In this document: positions 29,988-40,442 of the stretch, piece after piece
Position numbering within the stretch: the stretch's first letter is position 1
How the letters are laid out: each line of letters begins with the position of its first letter
Assembly (NCBI GenBank): GCA_028866655.1
Contig: JAGWHQ010000001.1
Span: 1-64,000 of the forward strand
DNA length: 64,000 nucleotides
DNA from: Nitrososphaerota archaeon
GTDB taxonomy: Archaea; Thermoproteota; Nitrososphaeria; Nitrososphaerales; Nitrosopumilaceae
Direction: 5' to 3'
Translations under genes and position numbers: made by a program
Notes under the pieces: model-generated
Databases searched by the model: none
What the model was told of the DNA's origin: nothing
Seen by the model: the letters and a program-made list of their open reading frames with translations, nothing else

Positions 29988-30976
29988 ATCATAATCTCCA
30001 AGATCTTTGGTTGTGTAACCTTTGTCAATTTTGCTCGAACTGGTGCACGAAGTTTTACCAGTCTGCGATAAGTTCCAGGAATTGAACCGCGGATGATAAC
30101 GTAATCACCTTGGACCAAACCAAAATGTTTGTAGCCACCAGGTGGGTTGATTTTTAATTCTTCATTTGTAGTGTTGCTCACTATCATGATTCTGCTATTG
30201 TATTGTGTTCTTTGATGGAAACCTCTCTGACCTGCTCTTGGAACAGAGTACATGATTGTTGCAGGACTGATTGGACCTAGTGTACCAAGAGCTCTGACAC
30301 TCTTTCTTGATTTGTGTTGCTTCTTCTTGACACCCCATCTTGTAATTGGACCTTCGATACCTTTTCCTTTTGTAATTGCTGCAACATCAACTTCAACTCC
30401 TTTTTGGAAGACTTGATCAATCTTGACTTCTTTTCCTAAAAGATCTTTTAAGAATGCAAACTGTTTTGCAATATCTCCGCCTTTTACTGCAACTTCAAAG
30501 ACATATGGTTTCTTTTGTTCTAGTCCTGCTTTTCTTGGAAGAACTGCTGCAATTGCAAAGAGTTCGTCAACATATGAAAGTGATTTTTCTGCCTTGTCTA
30601 TTGCTTTTTCATCTAATTTTGTTTTGAATAATCTTGAAAGCTCTTTTGGTAAATCTTTTGCATACACATCAAAAGTAGAATCGATTCCGTATCTATCCCT
30701 GGAATAACCTCTTATTCCAATTATCGACATTGGAGGAGTAACTACAACAGTACCCAGTCCGACAAGTTGTTTTCCAAAGTTTGGAGTTTTTTCCCTGTCG
30801 TCTATGCTTGCAATTCTCATGCAAGCTGCCTTGAATCCGGCATATCCTAGAAGTTTTGGTTGGTCGGACTTTACATCAGGCCAAGTTCTAATTCTTGCTT
30901 CCATGCTCTTTGCTCGTGCTCTTGGCAAATATGCAAGACTTCCTCTTCTAGGTTGACTATGTTTCCTATGGCCCAT
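29984..30976 (-). CDS. rpl3: Ribosomal protein L3 (uL3)
   Basis: GHRKHSQPRRGSLAYLPRARAKSMEARIRTWP; KGKGIEGPITRWGVKKKQHKSRKSVRALGTLGP. Confidence 0.95.
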   Translation of the reverse strand: MGHRKHSQPRRGSLAYLPRARAKSMEARIRTWPDVKSDQPKLLGYAGFKAACMRIASIDDREKTPNFGKQLVGLGTVVVTPPMSIIGIRGYSRDRYGIDSTFDVYAKDLPKELSRLFKTKLDEKAIDKAEKSLSYVDELFAIAAVLPRKAGLEQKKPYVFEVAVKGGDIAKQFAFLKDLLGKEVKIDQVFQKGVEVDVAAITKGKGIEGPITRWGVKKKQHKSRKSVRALGTLGPISPATIMYSVPRAGQRGFHQRTQYNSRIMIVSNTTNEELKINPPGGYKHFGLVQGDYVIIRGSIPGTYRRLVKLRAPVRAKLTKVTQPKILEIMI

Positions 30977-31053
30977 TGCTACAGAAAATTGTCGAAAAGC
31001 CCATTATAAGTCTATAATTAGAGAATATCCAGTTTTATTTTGAAAATTTAGAT

Positions 31054-31173
31054 CTAGTGTGAAAAATGCATTATACTGTTTACCACCAATATGCCGCCAA
31101 TTATTATCCCTGCAATACCTGCAATGATGCCAAAAAGCAGAAATTTTTTCTTGTCCAGGGTCTTGTTGTCCAT
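31054..31173 (-). CDS. Small single-TM protein (39 aa), not in ORF track
   Basis: MDNKTLDKKKFLLFGIIAGIAGIIIGGILVVNSIMHFSH*; positively charged N-terminus plus glycine-rich TM. Confidence 0.5.
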   Translation of the reverse strand: MDNKTLDKKKFLLFGIIAGIAGIIIGGILVVNSIMHFSH

Positions 31174-31205
31174 ATTTTTGCCAATCCCTTTGATCTATAT
31201 TAAAA

Positions 31206-32021
31206 CTAGTTACGAGTCAGAGTGTTCAAGACTGCAAGGGTGCCAAGAATTGCTTCTTCAAGTCTTACTGTTTCTGTTGCCTGGTCTGAAAAGAAATTGA
31301 GTACCTGGGACTTTGGAATGTTTCCAATTGTATTTCCTAGTATTTCATGGACTCCTTTTTTTGGAGAGCCAAAGACAAGCAGCAAGTGTTCGCGTGAGAT
31401 CTCATCAAAATATTTTTGTGTCTTGTGGATTGGTTTTCCTTTTCGTGATGTAAATATCACGCTAGACCCCCAAGTGGTAAGAAACGTGCCTAGGTTTGAC
31501 ACTTCTTTGACGTCATACCCCCAATACTGTGAGATCTCTTCTTTTTCTACTTGCTTGACTGTCAATGCAGGATATCCTTCCTTGAATTTGACAATGATTC
31601 TTTTTCCATCATCATCTTTGCTGTAAAATGGAATCAGTTGCTCAAAGCCAACATTTACAAATTTTTTTCCTTTGTATTGTACTACAACACCATCTCGGAC
31701 ATCTCCTGTCTTGATCTTTTTTGGATCAGATGTTTGCACATGTGATGGAATCTTTAACGGACTAAGACTTCCTGCAAACTGGAACTCGTCACTAATTGGA
31801 TAAAGTATTTTGCGCAAGTACTGCGGTGTTTCAAGATAGCGAAGAAGATTTCGAAGTAACGATCTGTCCCTATCAGAGCCGCTTTGCTCTTTGTAGAGAT
31901 AAATTGTATTTACACGAAATATTGAACATGCTCTTGCAATTTGCGAAATCTTCATTGCCTTGTCAAGCGGAGTAGGCTCTTCAGAAAGTGAAGAATCTGG
32001 AATGGCTATTGAAACTTTCAA
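31206..32021 (-). CDS. SPOUT-type putative RNA methyltransferase (C9orf114/SPOUT1-like archaeal family)
   Basis: KVSIAIPDSSLSEEPTPLDKAMKISQIARACSIFRVNTIYLY...LRKILYPISDEFQFAGSLSPLKIPSHV; HLLLVFGSPKKGVHEILG. Confidence 0.75.
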   Translation of the reverse strand: MKVSIAIPDSSLSEEPTPLDKAMKISQIARACSIFRVNTIYLYKEQSGSDRDRSLLRNLLRYLETPQYLRKILYPISDEFQFAGSLSPLKIPSHVQTSDPKKIKTGDVRDGVVVQYKGKKFVNVGFEQLIPFYSKDDDGKRIIVKFKEGYPALTVKQVEKEEISQYWGYDVKEVSNLGTFLTTWGSSVIFTSRKGKPIHKTQKYFDEISREHLLLVFGSPKKGVHEILGNTIGNIPKSQVLNFFSDQATETVRLEEAILGTLAVLNTLTRN

Positions 32022-32060
32022 TGTATGTCCTGATATGGTTGCGCTATAAAATATTAGATG

Positions 32061-32810
32061 CTACTTTGGTCTTTTGGCAATGTTTTCTTTTGCCTTGGCT
32101 GCATAATGCTCTATGTCTTTCTCACTTGTTCTTGTCAATTGCTTTGTTGCAATCGGGATTTGTGACATTTTGATATGTTTTGTACCTTCTTTTTCTTCGC
32201 TTACAAGATAGATTGATTCAATTGCCATTGCTGCTGCATCTTCAACTGACATGTCCTTTTTGTAATTCTTTTCTAGAAATTCTGTAACTTGATCTGCGCC
32301 TGCTCCAATTGCTACTGCGTCATATGAGATGTATGTTCCACTTGGGTCAGTTAGGTAAATCATGCTGCCACTCTTGTCGATTCCTGCAATGATAAGCGCA
32401 ACACCAAATGGTCTTACACCCGCATACTGGGTATATTGTTGAGCCTGGTCTGCCAAGTGTTTTGCTACTGCTTCGACTTCAATTGGTTCGTCGTATATCA
32501 TTCTGTTACTTTGTGAGAAAAATCTTGCATTGTCAACTTGTGAGCGTGCATCTGGAATATAGCCTGCTGCTGCAACTCCAATATGATCATCGACTTGGAA
32601 TATTTTTTGTGTAACATCAGAATTTTGTAATTTTCGTGGTTTTTCTTCTACTGCAAGTATGATGCCATCCTTGCTTTTGATACCAATTGCAAGTGTACCT
32701 CTTCGTACTGTCTCTATAGCATATTCAACTTGGTAAAGTCTACCATCAGGAGAAAAGACTGTAATTGCTCTATCATAACCTGCTGCAGCTGGTAGCATTT
32801 CAAAATTCAT
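32061..32810 (-). CDS. psmA: Proteasome alpha subunit
   Basis: MLPAAAGYDRAITVFSPDGRLYQVEYAIETVRRGTLAIGIK; ORF-track start 32855 likely too long, likely start at 32810. Confidence 0.94.
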   Translation of the reverse strand: MNFEMLPAAAGYDRAITVFSPDGRLYQVEYAIETVRRGTLAIGIKSKDGIILAVEEKPRKLQNSDVTQKIFQVDDHIGVAAAGYIPDARSQVDNARFFSQSNRMIYDEPIEVEAVAKHLADQAQQYTQYAGVRPFGVALIIAGIDKSGSMIYLTDPSGTYISYDAVAIGAGADQVTEFLEKNYKKDMSVEDAAAMAIESIYLVSEEKEGTKHIKMSQIPIATKQLTRTSEKDIEHYAAKAKENIAKRPK

Positions 32811-32849
32811 CCTTTGAAGGTTTAATTTAAGTTTATACAACTTGAAATT

Positions 32850-33266
32850 GTGCATTTTGAGATCTCATTTCGTGGTCATGAAAATGTTAGATCACTTCAT
32901 CCAAAATCAATTGAGATAACAACTGACACAGATCTTACAGTAAATGGAGATTGTATTGTCGGAGTTGGAGCAACATGTGGTTGTCATGGAATTCCAGATG
33001 AAATGAAAAAATTGTTGAAAAAACCTCAAACTGAAGTGACATGTACAATACTTGTAGGAGATCTCTCATTTGTAATCACAGGCAAGGGAAGTGAGAAACT
33101 CACCATGACAAATCCACACGATATTGTAATTAGGAAAAGCAATTTCACGTGTCCAAGGACACTATCAATTGGATGCGATACTGCATCAGATTCCATTCCG
33201 CGCAAAATGATAAAGGCATTGCAAGATCCAAAGACTGTTGGAATTTTTAGAATAGAAGTAAAGTGA
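32850..33266 (+). CDS. DUF371-like conserved protein
   Basis: FEISFRGHENVRSLHPKSIEITTDTDLTVNGDCIVGVGAT...MTNPHDIVIRKSNF. Confidence 0.75.
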   Translation: MHFEISFRGHENVRSLHPKSIEITTDTDLTVNGDCIVGVGATCGCHGIPDEMKKLLKKPQTEVTCTILVGDLSFVITGKGSEKLTMTNPHDIVIRKSNFTCPRTLSIGCDTASDSIPRKMIKALQDPKTVGIFRIEVK

Positions 33267-33271
33267 GGAAT

Positions 33272-33805
33272 TTATTTTTGCACAAGCAACTGGCCATTGT
33301 TTTCAAACACTTTGGCCATTGCCCTGTTGACAATTTCCATCACTATCTGGTCTTCATAATTTGATTCAGTGTTATTCTTTGAGCTTTTTTTCTTTATTTT
33401 CGAACCTGCATTTTCTGCAATGTTTTTTATCACTTTTTCAAGTTTTACTGTAGTGTCTGCAATTGTCTTTGAAAAATCTGTTTCAAAGTTTGCTGGAAGT
33501 TTTGCCCCCATCACTCTAACAGATGTGCCATAATATTTCATTACTGCGCCCCGTACTTCTTCCATTTTTACAATCTCAATTAGTCCTGCATTTTTTAGGA
33601 CATCGAGATGATGACGTATTGTTGTGGTTGCTTTTTTGTATCCAATTTTATTTAGTTCTTCAACAATCTGGTCGGTTGCAAGTTGTTTGTGATACAAAAT
33701 TTGTAGAATCTTTATTCTTGCAGTATCATCAAGGGCTTTGGCTTGGTCTGCGTTTGTACTAAGTATTTTGTTTATTTTTAGTTCTTTTTGTAGCAGTGTA
33801 GACAT
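33272..33805 (-). CDS. Winged-helix (ArsR-like) transcriptional regulator
   Basis: DDTARIKILQILYHKQLATDQIVEELNKIGYKKATTTIRHHLDVLKNAGLIEIV. Confidence 0.8.
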   Translation of the reverse strand: MSTLLQKELKINKILSTNADQAKALDDTARIKILQILYHKQLATDQIVEELNKIGYKKATTTIRHHLDVLKNAGLIEIVKMEEVRGAVMKYYGTSVRVMGAKLPANFETDFSKTIADTTVKLEKVIKNIAENAGSKIKKKSSKNNTESNYEDQIVMEIVNRAMAKVFENNGQLLVQK

Positions 33806-34141
33806 TTTACGACTTTACTTTTGTACTTGTCCTAAAAGATCAAGAGATCATATTTTTTTGTCCATTACGTAACTTTTTTTTATGTTCCAAATTTGGTAAA
33901 TCCACAAGGATGTGTCTAGATACGATACCATACGTTATCAAATATACGGATACAAATCAGAGCGCTAGTATCAAATCAATAATGATGTTATAGATCTAGT
34001 ACCATTACTAGAACAATTGTACCGGTACAAAAAATACCAAAAATTTTAAAAAATAAAAAATTTGGAAAAGATGTCAAGCTTTTGGGGTCAAATGGGCAAG
34101 CAGGGGCAGGAGATACAGATGGTTCCAATTAGAAATTCGAG

Positions 34142-34981
34142 TTAAAACTTGATTCCAGTTATCTTTTCGTACGCAATGATGTATCTTGATGACAGTTCAT
34201 GACAGAGTTCATCAGAGAGACATGGTGCAACCGGTTCTTTTCCTGCAGCCCTAGCATCTTCAAACTTTTTTTGATATCCATTTGATGCAAGCCAGTCACG
34301 CAACAGTTGTTTGTCAAAACTTTCCTGAGTCTTTCCCACTTGGTATGTTTCCTTTGGCCATAGTCGATATTCATCAGGTCCGATGGAATCACCAAGTACG
34401 ATATCATTTCCTATCTTGCCAAACTCTAGCTTCAAATCTGCCAAGACAAATCCTGCAGCATCTGCAGCTTTGAACATCTGCTGATAAATCTCAATTGATG
34501 TATGCTCTAGCCATTCGTATTCACTTTTGCTTACAAGATTTTTGTCAATTGCATCTTGCTTTGATATCGGGACATCATGTGTCTCAGATTTTGTGGTAGG
34601 ATCAAAGATTGGAGTTGGCAGCTTTGCTGCAAGCTGTGGAATCGAGCCTTCTGGCAACTTGACTTGACCTTCTTTCCACCTCTGGACCAGGCTGCCATAA
34701 AAATATCCTCGTACAACACACTCGATTGGAATCATTTGCATTTTTTTTACCACGATCTTATCTTTTCCTTCTGTTCTTACGTAGTGATTTCTCGTGGGCA
34801 ATTTTTTAAACCAAAATTCAGCAAACCTGCACAATACCTCTCCTTTTCGGGGTATAGGGGTTGGAAATTTTACATCAAATGCAGACACTCGGTCTGAGAA
34901 CTGGAACAAGATATTACCGTCTGGTAGCTCGTAGATGTCTTTTACCTTACCAGAGCGTAAAAACTTCAAACAGGCGGTCAT
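34142..34981 (-). CDS. purC: SAICAR synthetase
   Basis: RSGKVKDIYELPDGNILFQFSDRVSAFDVKFPTPIPRKGEVL; VVRGYFYGSLVQRW. Confidence 0.95.
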   Translation of the reverse strand: MTACLKFLRSGKVKDIYELPDGNILFQFSDRVSAFDVKFPTPIPRKGEVLCRFAEFWFKKLPTRNHYVRTEGKDKIVVKKMQMIPIECVVRGYFYGSLVQRWKEGQVKLPEGSIPQLAAKLPTPIFDPTTKSETHDVPISKQDAIDKNLVSKSEYEWLEHTSIEIYQQMFKAADAAGFVLADLKLEFGKIGNDIVLGDSIGPDEYRLWPKETYQVGKTQESFDKQLLRDWLASNGYQKKFEDARAAGKEPVAPCLSDELCHELSSRYIIAYEKITGIKF

Positions 34982-35041
34982 TGAACTGGCTTGGATTTAA
35001 ACTGATATCAATGAGGGGTTCGAGCCAAGCAAATGATTTGC

Positions 35042-35287
35042 TTATTTTGTGTTCTTGCCTGCAAGTGCAGGAAGAGTAGTGGTTGAAAGGACATTGTGTA
35101 CCATGCGAATCTTTTTTGTGATAATTTTATCCAATTCTGGTCTTGTAGGAGCCTGGACCTTGACAAATATGTCATATTGGCCAAATGTTCCTGTTGCTTC
35201 TTTTACTCCTTCAATTTTGAGAATGTCATTCATTACGTCCATTTCGTGTCCCATCTTGCTTTTCACCAAGACAAACGAGAGTTCCAT
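35042..35287 (-). CDS. Stand-alone Lrp/AsnC ligand-binding (RAM) domain protein
   Basis: ILKIEGVKEATGTFGQYDIFVKVQAPTRPELDKIITKKIRMVHNVLSTTTLPAL, no HTH. Confidence 0.85.
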   Translation of the reverse strand: MELSFVLVKSKMGHEMDVMNDILKIEGVKEATGTFGQYDIFVKVQAPTRPELDKIITKKIRMVHNVLSTTTLPALAGKNTK

Positions 35288-35288
35288 G

Positions 35289-36731
35289 TTATTCCCCTTT
35301 GATTTCTGCCCTTGTTTTAAACATAGGCTTTATTCCCAAAGTAGAATAGTCGCCACTTGAACAAGTAAAGCACATGGAATCAGAATCCATGCCAACTGCG
35401 TCTGCAAGATTCTTTGCGTCATTGTAACCAAGAAAGTCAGCGCCGATAAGCTGTCGTACTTTTTCTGTAATCTCATCTTCAGTGTATTTTTTTCCATCTC
35501 CCATGTATGTTACAAGTTCATCTTGTGATGGAAAGTCAATTCCTGCATAACAAGGGTATTGAATTTGTGGAAATGTTATCACCATGCTTATCTTTTTTGC
35601 ACCTGCTCTTCGCAAGGCCTTGATTATTGCCTTTGAACTTGTACCTCGAACAAGACTGTCATCAACAACAACTACGTGTTTTCCAGAGATGACCTGTGTA
35701 ATTGGAATTATCCAGCGGTTGATTTCAACTCTATCTGCTTGATGTGGTTCTATGAAACTGCGCAATGGACCTTTTCTGCTGTATCTGTCTTTTAGTAATC
35801 CTTCTTCAAATGGTACTCCAAGCTCTTGGGCATACCCAAGTGCTGCAGGCCTTGCAGAATCAGGAACTGGAATTACAATATCAGCATCTTTAATTGCAAA
35901 TTTTCTTGCAAGATATTGTCCAATTTTTTTTCTTGCAATGTAAATGTTAGAGCCTTCCATCACACTTGATGGATGTGCAAAATAGGTAAACTCAAATGAA
36001 CAGTGGGCAGGTTTTTTTTCTTCTGAAAACATTTCAGATTCCAATCCAGCGCTGCTAATTTTTAGCAACTCGCCAGGTTTTACATCTCTGACAAGCTGTG
36101 CACCAACTGCAGAAAGTGCTGCAGATTCTGATGCTACAATGTACGTATTGTTATCTTTTCTATAGCCCAAGACCATTGGTCTGAATCCTTTAGGATCGCG
36201 TGCTGCATATACTGCATTGTCATCTGATACAAATGTAAAACAAAACGAGCCGACCATCTCATTTTTTAAAATTGATAATGCGTTTCCTAGCTTTCCATTA
36301 TCAGCCATCAATGTAACAAGCCTCTGGGCTGCAATCAGTGTGTCACTGACATTTTGAGGAGTAAAGGTGCACCCTCCTACCATTCCTGTAAGTTCCTCTA
36401 CGTTAGAAATTGTTCCATTATGGGCAACACACAGGTCTTTTACCTTGAGCGGCTGGGCGTTTTCTAGATTACTTTTACCCATTGTAGAATATCTGACATG
36501 GCCTATTGCTGCAGGAGATTCGTATTCACGTGTAACTTTATCAAATTCAGAGACTGCCGAAGATACCAGTCCTAGTTGCTTGTATGGCTGTTTTTTTGGT
36601 ATGGCCACACCCCATGCTTCCTGGCCCCTATGCTGGAGTGCACGCAATGCATCAATTACCATAGGAATAACATTTGCGCCATCAAGACTAAAGATTCCAA
36701 CTACACCACAGTTTTCCTTGACCTTAACCAT
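35289..36731 (-). CDS. purF: Amidophosphoribosyltransferase
   Basis: ENCGVVGIFSLDGANV...LQHRGQEAWGVA; VVVVDDSLVRGTSSKAIIKALRRAGAKKI. Confidence 0.95.
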   Translation of the reverse strand: MVKVKENCGVVGIFSLDGANVIPMVIDALRALQHRGQEAWGVAIPKKQPYKQLGLVSSAVSEFDKVTREYESPAAIGHVRYSTMGKSNLENAQPLKVKDLCVAHNGTISNVEELTGMVGGCTFTPQNVSDTLIAAQRLVTLMADNGKLGNALSILKNEMVGSFCFTFVSDDNAVYAARDPKGFRPMVLGYRKDNNTYIVASESAALSAVGAQLVRDVKPGELLKISSAGLESEMFSEEKKPAHCSFEFTYFAHPSSVMEGSNIYIARKKIGQYLARKFAIKDADIVIPVPDSARPAALGYAQELGVPFEEGLLKDRYSRKGPLRSFIEPHQADRVEINRWIIPITQVISGKHVVVVDDSLVRGTSSKAIIKALRRAGAKKISMVITFPQIQYPCYAGIDFPSQDELVTYMGDGKKYTEDEITEKVRQLIGADFLGYNDAKNLADAVGMDSDSMCFTCSSGDYSTLGIKPMFKTRAEIKGE

Positions 36732-38889
36732 GCGTTACCAGTCCCCCCAACGAGTTTAACCATTTTTCTTGTGCTTTATCAACCCTTACTCTAGCAAGAA
36801 CACTGGATTTTTCTTTGAATATAATGTCCTTGCCTGAGAATTTACCAATACGTGCATGTGTAATTCCATTTTTCTTGAGAATGGTTAGTGTCTTTTTTTC
36901 ATCTTGATGTTTTATTACAAGCAAAAATCTTGAATGTGATTCTGAAAATAGCAATTCATCAGAACTTAATTTCTCTGAAGGAACTTTTTCAAGAGATACA
37001 ATACAGCCAAGTTTATTCATCATACAAAGTTTTGATACAGCAACTGCAAGGCCACCCTTGGAGCAATCATGTGCAACTTTGACAATGTCATGCTGTATAA
37101 GTTCCAATACAGAATCCTGTGTCGTCTTGGATGATTTCATGTCAACTGCAGGACATTTGCCGCCAACTAGTTCATGAATATATTCATAATATTCAGAACC
37201 TCCAAGCTCATCTTTTGTAACACCAAGCATGACAAGCATGTCACCTTCCTCAATTTTTTGTGGAACCAGTGGTTTTTTGTCAATTAAACCAAGTACACCA
37301 ATTAGAGGAGTTGGTTTGATTGAACCTTCATCCGATTCATTGTACAAGCTAACTTTGCCTCCGACACATGGAATTTCAAAATATTTTGCATAATCAGTGA
37401 TTGCCTGGACTGACTCTTTGAATGTCCAAAATATTTCAGGGTCTTCAGGATTTCCAAACTGGAGGTGGTCAACCATCCCTATCGGTTTTGCTCCCGTACA
37501 AACAACATTTCTGCATGCCTCATCAAAGCATCCGATAACACCGTCTCGTGGATTTACATAGCAATGTTTCGAGTTTCCATCAATTTTTGCAGCCAGAAAC
37601 TTGCCGTTGTCAAGCCTTAGAACTGCACCGTCATTTCCTGGTTTTACAACTGTTCTGATTCCCACCTCATGATCATACTGGGTGTACACCCACTCTTTGC
37701 TTGCAATGTTTGGATTTGAGAGCATCCTCAAGAGTGTCTGGGAGAGATTCTGCGGCACTTTGGGTTTTTTTATTTTTTCAATGGTAATCAGGTATTTTGG
37801 TTTAGATGATGGCCTATCAAGAAGTGGCGCATTTGCAACTACTTGACTAGGAAGTTTTGCCACAGTATTCTTGTCCAATTTTACTTCCATCAGAGTGTCA
37901 CTTTTAACTCGTCCAATGACAGAGTACGGAACTCGGAACTTGTTACATATTTTTTTTAGTGTATCAAGTTTTTTCAGATCAGTGATTACAAGCATTCGCT
38001 CTTGTGATTCAGATATCATTATTTCAGAAGGTGACATACTTTGCTCCCTCTTGTGGACAAGAGAAATGTCAAGCTCAATTCCCACACCCAGTGCATCTGC
38101 AGTCTCTGATATTGCGCAAGACAGTCCTCCACCACCCAGGTCTTTCATTGCCTTGATGCATTTTTGATTTCGTGCCTCCAAGATTACCTCGATTACTAGT
38201 TTTTCAATAAACGGATCAGGAATTTGTACCGCAGAACGGTTTTCTGATTCAAGTTTGTCAGATGCAAACTGTGAGCCGCCAACTCCATCACGTCCTGTTG
38301 AGCCGCCAATTAGAACAACATAATCGCCTTTTTCTGCCTTGTTTCTGATTAGATTTTCTTTTTTTCCAAATCCAATTGACGCTACATCAACTAGAGCATA
38401 ATTTGTAAAACACTTGTCAAATTCAATCTCTCCACCAATTGTAGGAATTCCAAGACAGTTACCATAATCTGCAATTCCTCGTACTGCATTTTTGAAGAGC
38501 CATTGAGCATGATGATCTTTTTCTATATTTCCAAAACGCAATCCATCCAATAGTGCAATAGGTCGTGTCCCTGCAGACAAGATGTCTCGTATCACTCCAC
38601 CAACTCCAGTTGCTGCACCGCCATACGGCTCTACTGCAGACGGGTGGTTGTGGCTTTCAATGTGTACTGTAACAACATAGCCATCGCCGACATCAAGGAC
38701 ACCAGAATCATAACCAGGACCTGATATCACTCGTTTTCCTTCTTTTGGCAATATTCGAAGATGTTTTTTAGATGACTTGTAGGAACAGTGCTCTGACCAT
38801 TCTGCTGCAACAATTTGCAGCTCCAACGGGTTTGGTTTTCTTCCAATTTTTTTTTCTAGATATTCAGACTCTTGAGGAGTAAGGCTCAT
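36724..38889 (-). CDS. purL: Phosphoribosylformylglycinamidine synthase II
   Basis: AAEWSEHCSYKSSKKHL; VHIESHNHPSAVEPYGGAATGVGGVIRDILSAGTRPIALLDGLRFG. Confidence 0.96.
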   Translation of the reverse strand: MSLTPQESEYLEKKIGRKPNPLELQIVAAEWSEHCSYKSSKKHLRILPKEGKRVISGPGYDSGVLDVGDGYVVTVHIESHNHPSAVEPYGGAATGVGGVIRDILSAGTRPIALLDGLRFGNIEKDHHAQWLFKNAVRGIADYGNCLGIPTIGGEIEFDKCFTNYALVDVASIGFGKKENLIRNKAEKGDYVVLIGGSTGRDGVGGSQFASDKLESENRSAVQIPDPFIEKLVIEVILEARNQKCIKAMKDLGGGGLSCAISETADALGVGIELDISLVHKREQSMSPSEIMISESQERMLVITDLKKLDTLKKICNKFRVPYSVIGRVKSDTLMEVKLDKNTVAKLPSQVVANAPLLDRPSSKPKYLITIEKIKKPKVPQNLSQTLLRMLSNPNIASKEWVYTQYDHEVGIRTVVKPGNDGAVLRLDNGKFLAAKIDGNSKHCYVNPRDGVIGCFDEACRNVVCTGAKPIGMVDHLQFGNPEDPEIFWTFKESVQAITDYAKYFEIPCVGGKVSLYNESDEGSIKPTPLIGVLGLIDKKPLVPQKIEEGDMLVMLGVTKDELGGSEYYEYIHELVGGKCPAVDMKSSKTTQDSVLELIQHDIVKVAHDCSKGGLAVAVSKLCMMNKLGCIVSLEKVPSEKLSSDELLFSESHSRFLLVIKHQDEKKTLTILKKNGITHARIGKFSGKDIIFKEKSSVLARVRVDKAQEKWLNSLGGLVTHG

Positions 38890-39566
38890 GCCGTTACGCC
38901 CAGTGTACTTAGGAGCGATTCAAAAATTAGTGATGCAGGTTTTGAATTATTTGGATTTATGATTTGTTCGGCAGACCTTTCTGGGTGTGGCATCATTCCT
39001 ACAACATTTCCTTCCTTGTTGCATATTCCAGCAATATCAAGTGATGCTCCGTTAACCTCACTAGCATATGTAAACACAATTTGATTATTTTTCTTTAGCA
39101 TGGCCAAAGTCTTGGCATCTGCATAGTATCTACCCTCACCATTTGCGATAGCAATTGGAATTCTCTGGTTTAGTTTGAGCTTGTTTGTAAACGGAGTCTT
39201 GTTGTTTTTGACAATTATCTCAGTCCACTTGCACATGAAATTAAGCGATGTATTTCTTAGCAATGCGCCCGGCAAAAGACCAGACTCGACTAGTATTTGA
39301 AAACCATTACACACTCCAAGAACTGGCATGCCTTTTTCAGCCATTTTTTTTACATCTTTTATGACTGGGCTGTGCGCTGCAATCACTCCTGCACGCAACC
39401 TATCACCATACGAGAACCCACCTGGCAACACTATGGCATCTACGTTCTTTGGCAGTTCGTCAGTATGCCACACTAGTTGAGATTCTAAATGAAAGACATC
39501 GGTCAAGACATGATGCATGTCACGATCGCAATTACTGCCAGGAAATACGATTATTGCAACCTTCAC
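38886..39566 (-). CDS. purQ: Phosphoribosylformylglycinamidine synthase I (glutaminase)
   Basis: VIVFPGSNCDRDMHHVL; VLGVCNGFQILVESGLLPGALLRN; MMPHPERSAE. Confidence 0.95.
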   Translation of the reverse strand: MKVAIIVFPGSNCDRDMHHVLTDVFHLESQLVWHTDELPKNVDAIVLPGGFSYGDRLRAGVIAAHSPVIKDVKKMAEKGMPVLGVCNGFQILVESGLLPGALLRNTSLNFMCKWTEIIVKNNKTPFTNKLKLNQRIPIAIANGEGRYYADAKTLAMLKKNNQIVFTYASEVNGASLDIAGICNKEGNVVGMMPHPERSAEQIINPNNSKPASLIFESLLSTLGVTA

Positions 39567-39711
39567 AGGTTACATTACTTTTTCAGATATATTAAATTGA
39601 ATCGGGATTGTCTTGCCAGATGTGTTCTGATCGCATGTTGGGTACGATCAAAATTAAGACCCGTGTTCTTGTCCCATCATTTTATTATGGCAAACTTGGT
39701 TTTCAAGAATA

Positions 39712-40317
39712 ATGCTAAGGCTTGGTTCACTTCCGCCTGTTACTACAGCTCTAGTTGTTGTCAACATCTTGATCTTTGCATATGGCACCCTTGGCAATAC
39801 ACAAAATGAGATGATCTCCCAGTACGGTTTTGTTCCAAACGGCCTGTTCAAGGACGGATATATCGGAGACAGCATTGTGAGAATGTTTACCTCAATGTTT
39901 ATTCATGCAAATATTGCACATATTGGATTTAACATGTTTGCCCTTGCATACATGGGCGGATTTGCAGAGAGGTCAATAGGCAAGCCAAAGTATGTCGCAC
40001 TATATCTTTTGGCAGGACTTGGCGGGGCGCTATTTGATGGAGTCATTTCATCATATGCGCTTGGAAACGGAGATTCAATACTAATTGGAGCGTCAGGGGC
40101 AATCTCTGGAATCATGGGAATCTCGGCAGCAATGGGAGACATACGAGGATACTATTGGTTTGCAATCCAAGTACTCTTTGTATTCATAGGCTCTTTTGCA
40201 TCACTTTCAATAGCATTTGCAGCACATGTTGGCGGATTTATCACAGGACTTGGTGTGACAAAACTTTTGATCGAATCCGAGCGACGCAAGAGAAATCCAT
40301 ACCGAGGATTAACATAA
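39712..40317 (+). CDS. Rhomboid-family intramembrane serine protease
   Basis: ANIAHIGFNMFALAYMG; catalytic GASGAISG; AAHVGGFITGLG histidine. Confidence 0.88.
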   Translation: MLRLGSLPPVTTALVVVNILIFAYGTLGNTQNEMISQYGFVPNGLFKDGYIGDSIVRMFTSMFIHANIAHIGFNMFALAYMGGFAERSIGKPKYVALYLLAGLGGALFDGVISSYALGNGDSILIGASGAISGIMGISAAMGDIRGYYWFAIQVLFVFIGSFASLSIAFAAHVGGFITGLGVTKLLIESERRKRNPYRGLT

Positions 40318-40442
40318 AGTATAGTGTAACATGGTTTTCAAAATAGATCAATTCAGAAAAATGCCCTGATGTATTTTCAAGTTATTTTGTTTGCAAAAAA
40401 GAGTGGAATCGTTTTTATTCTAAATATTTGCAGATAATAGAC

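Noticed and set aside
39489-39809. 106 aa plus-strand ORF spanning purQ start and rhomboid start
   Set aside because: Overlaps two better supported genes in other frames
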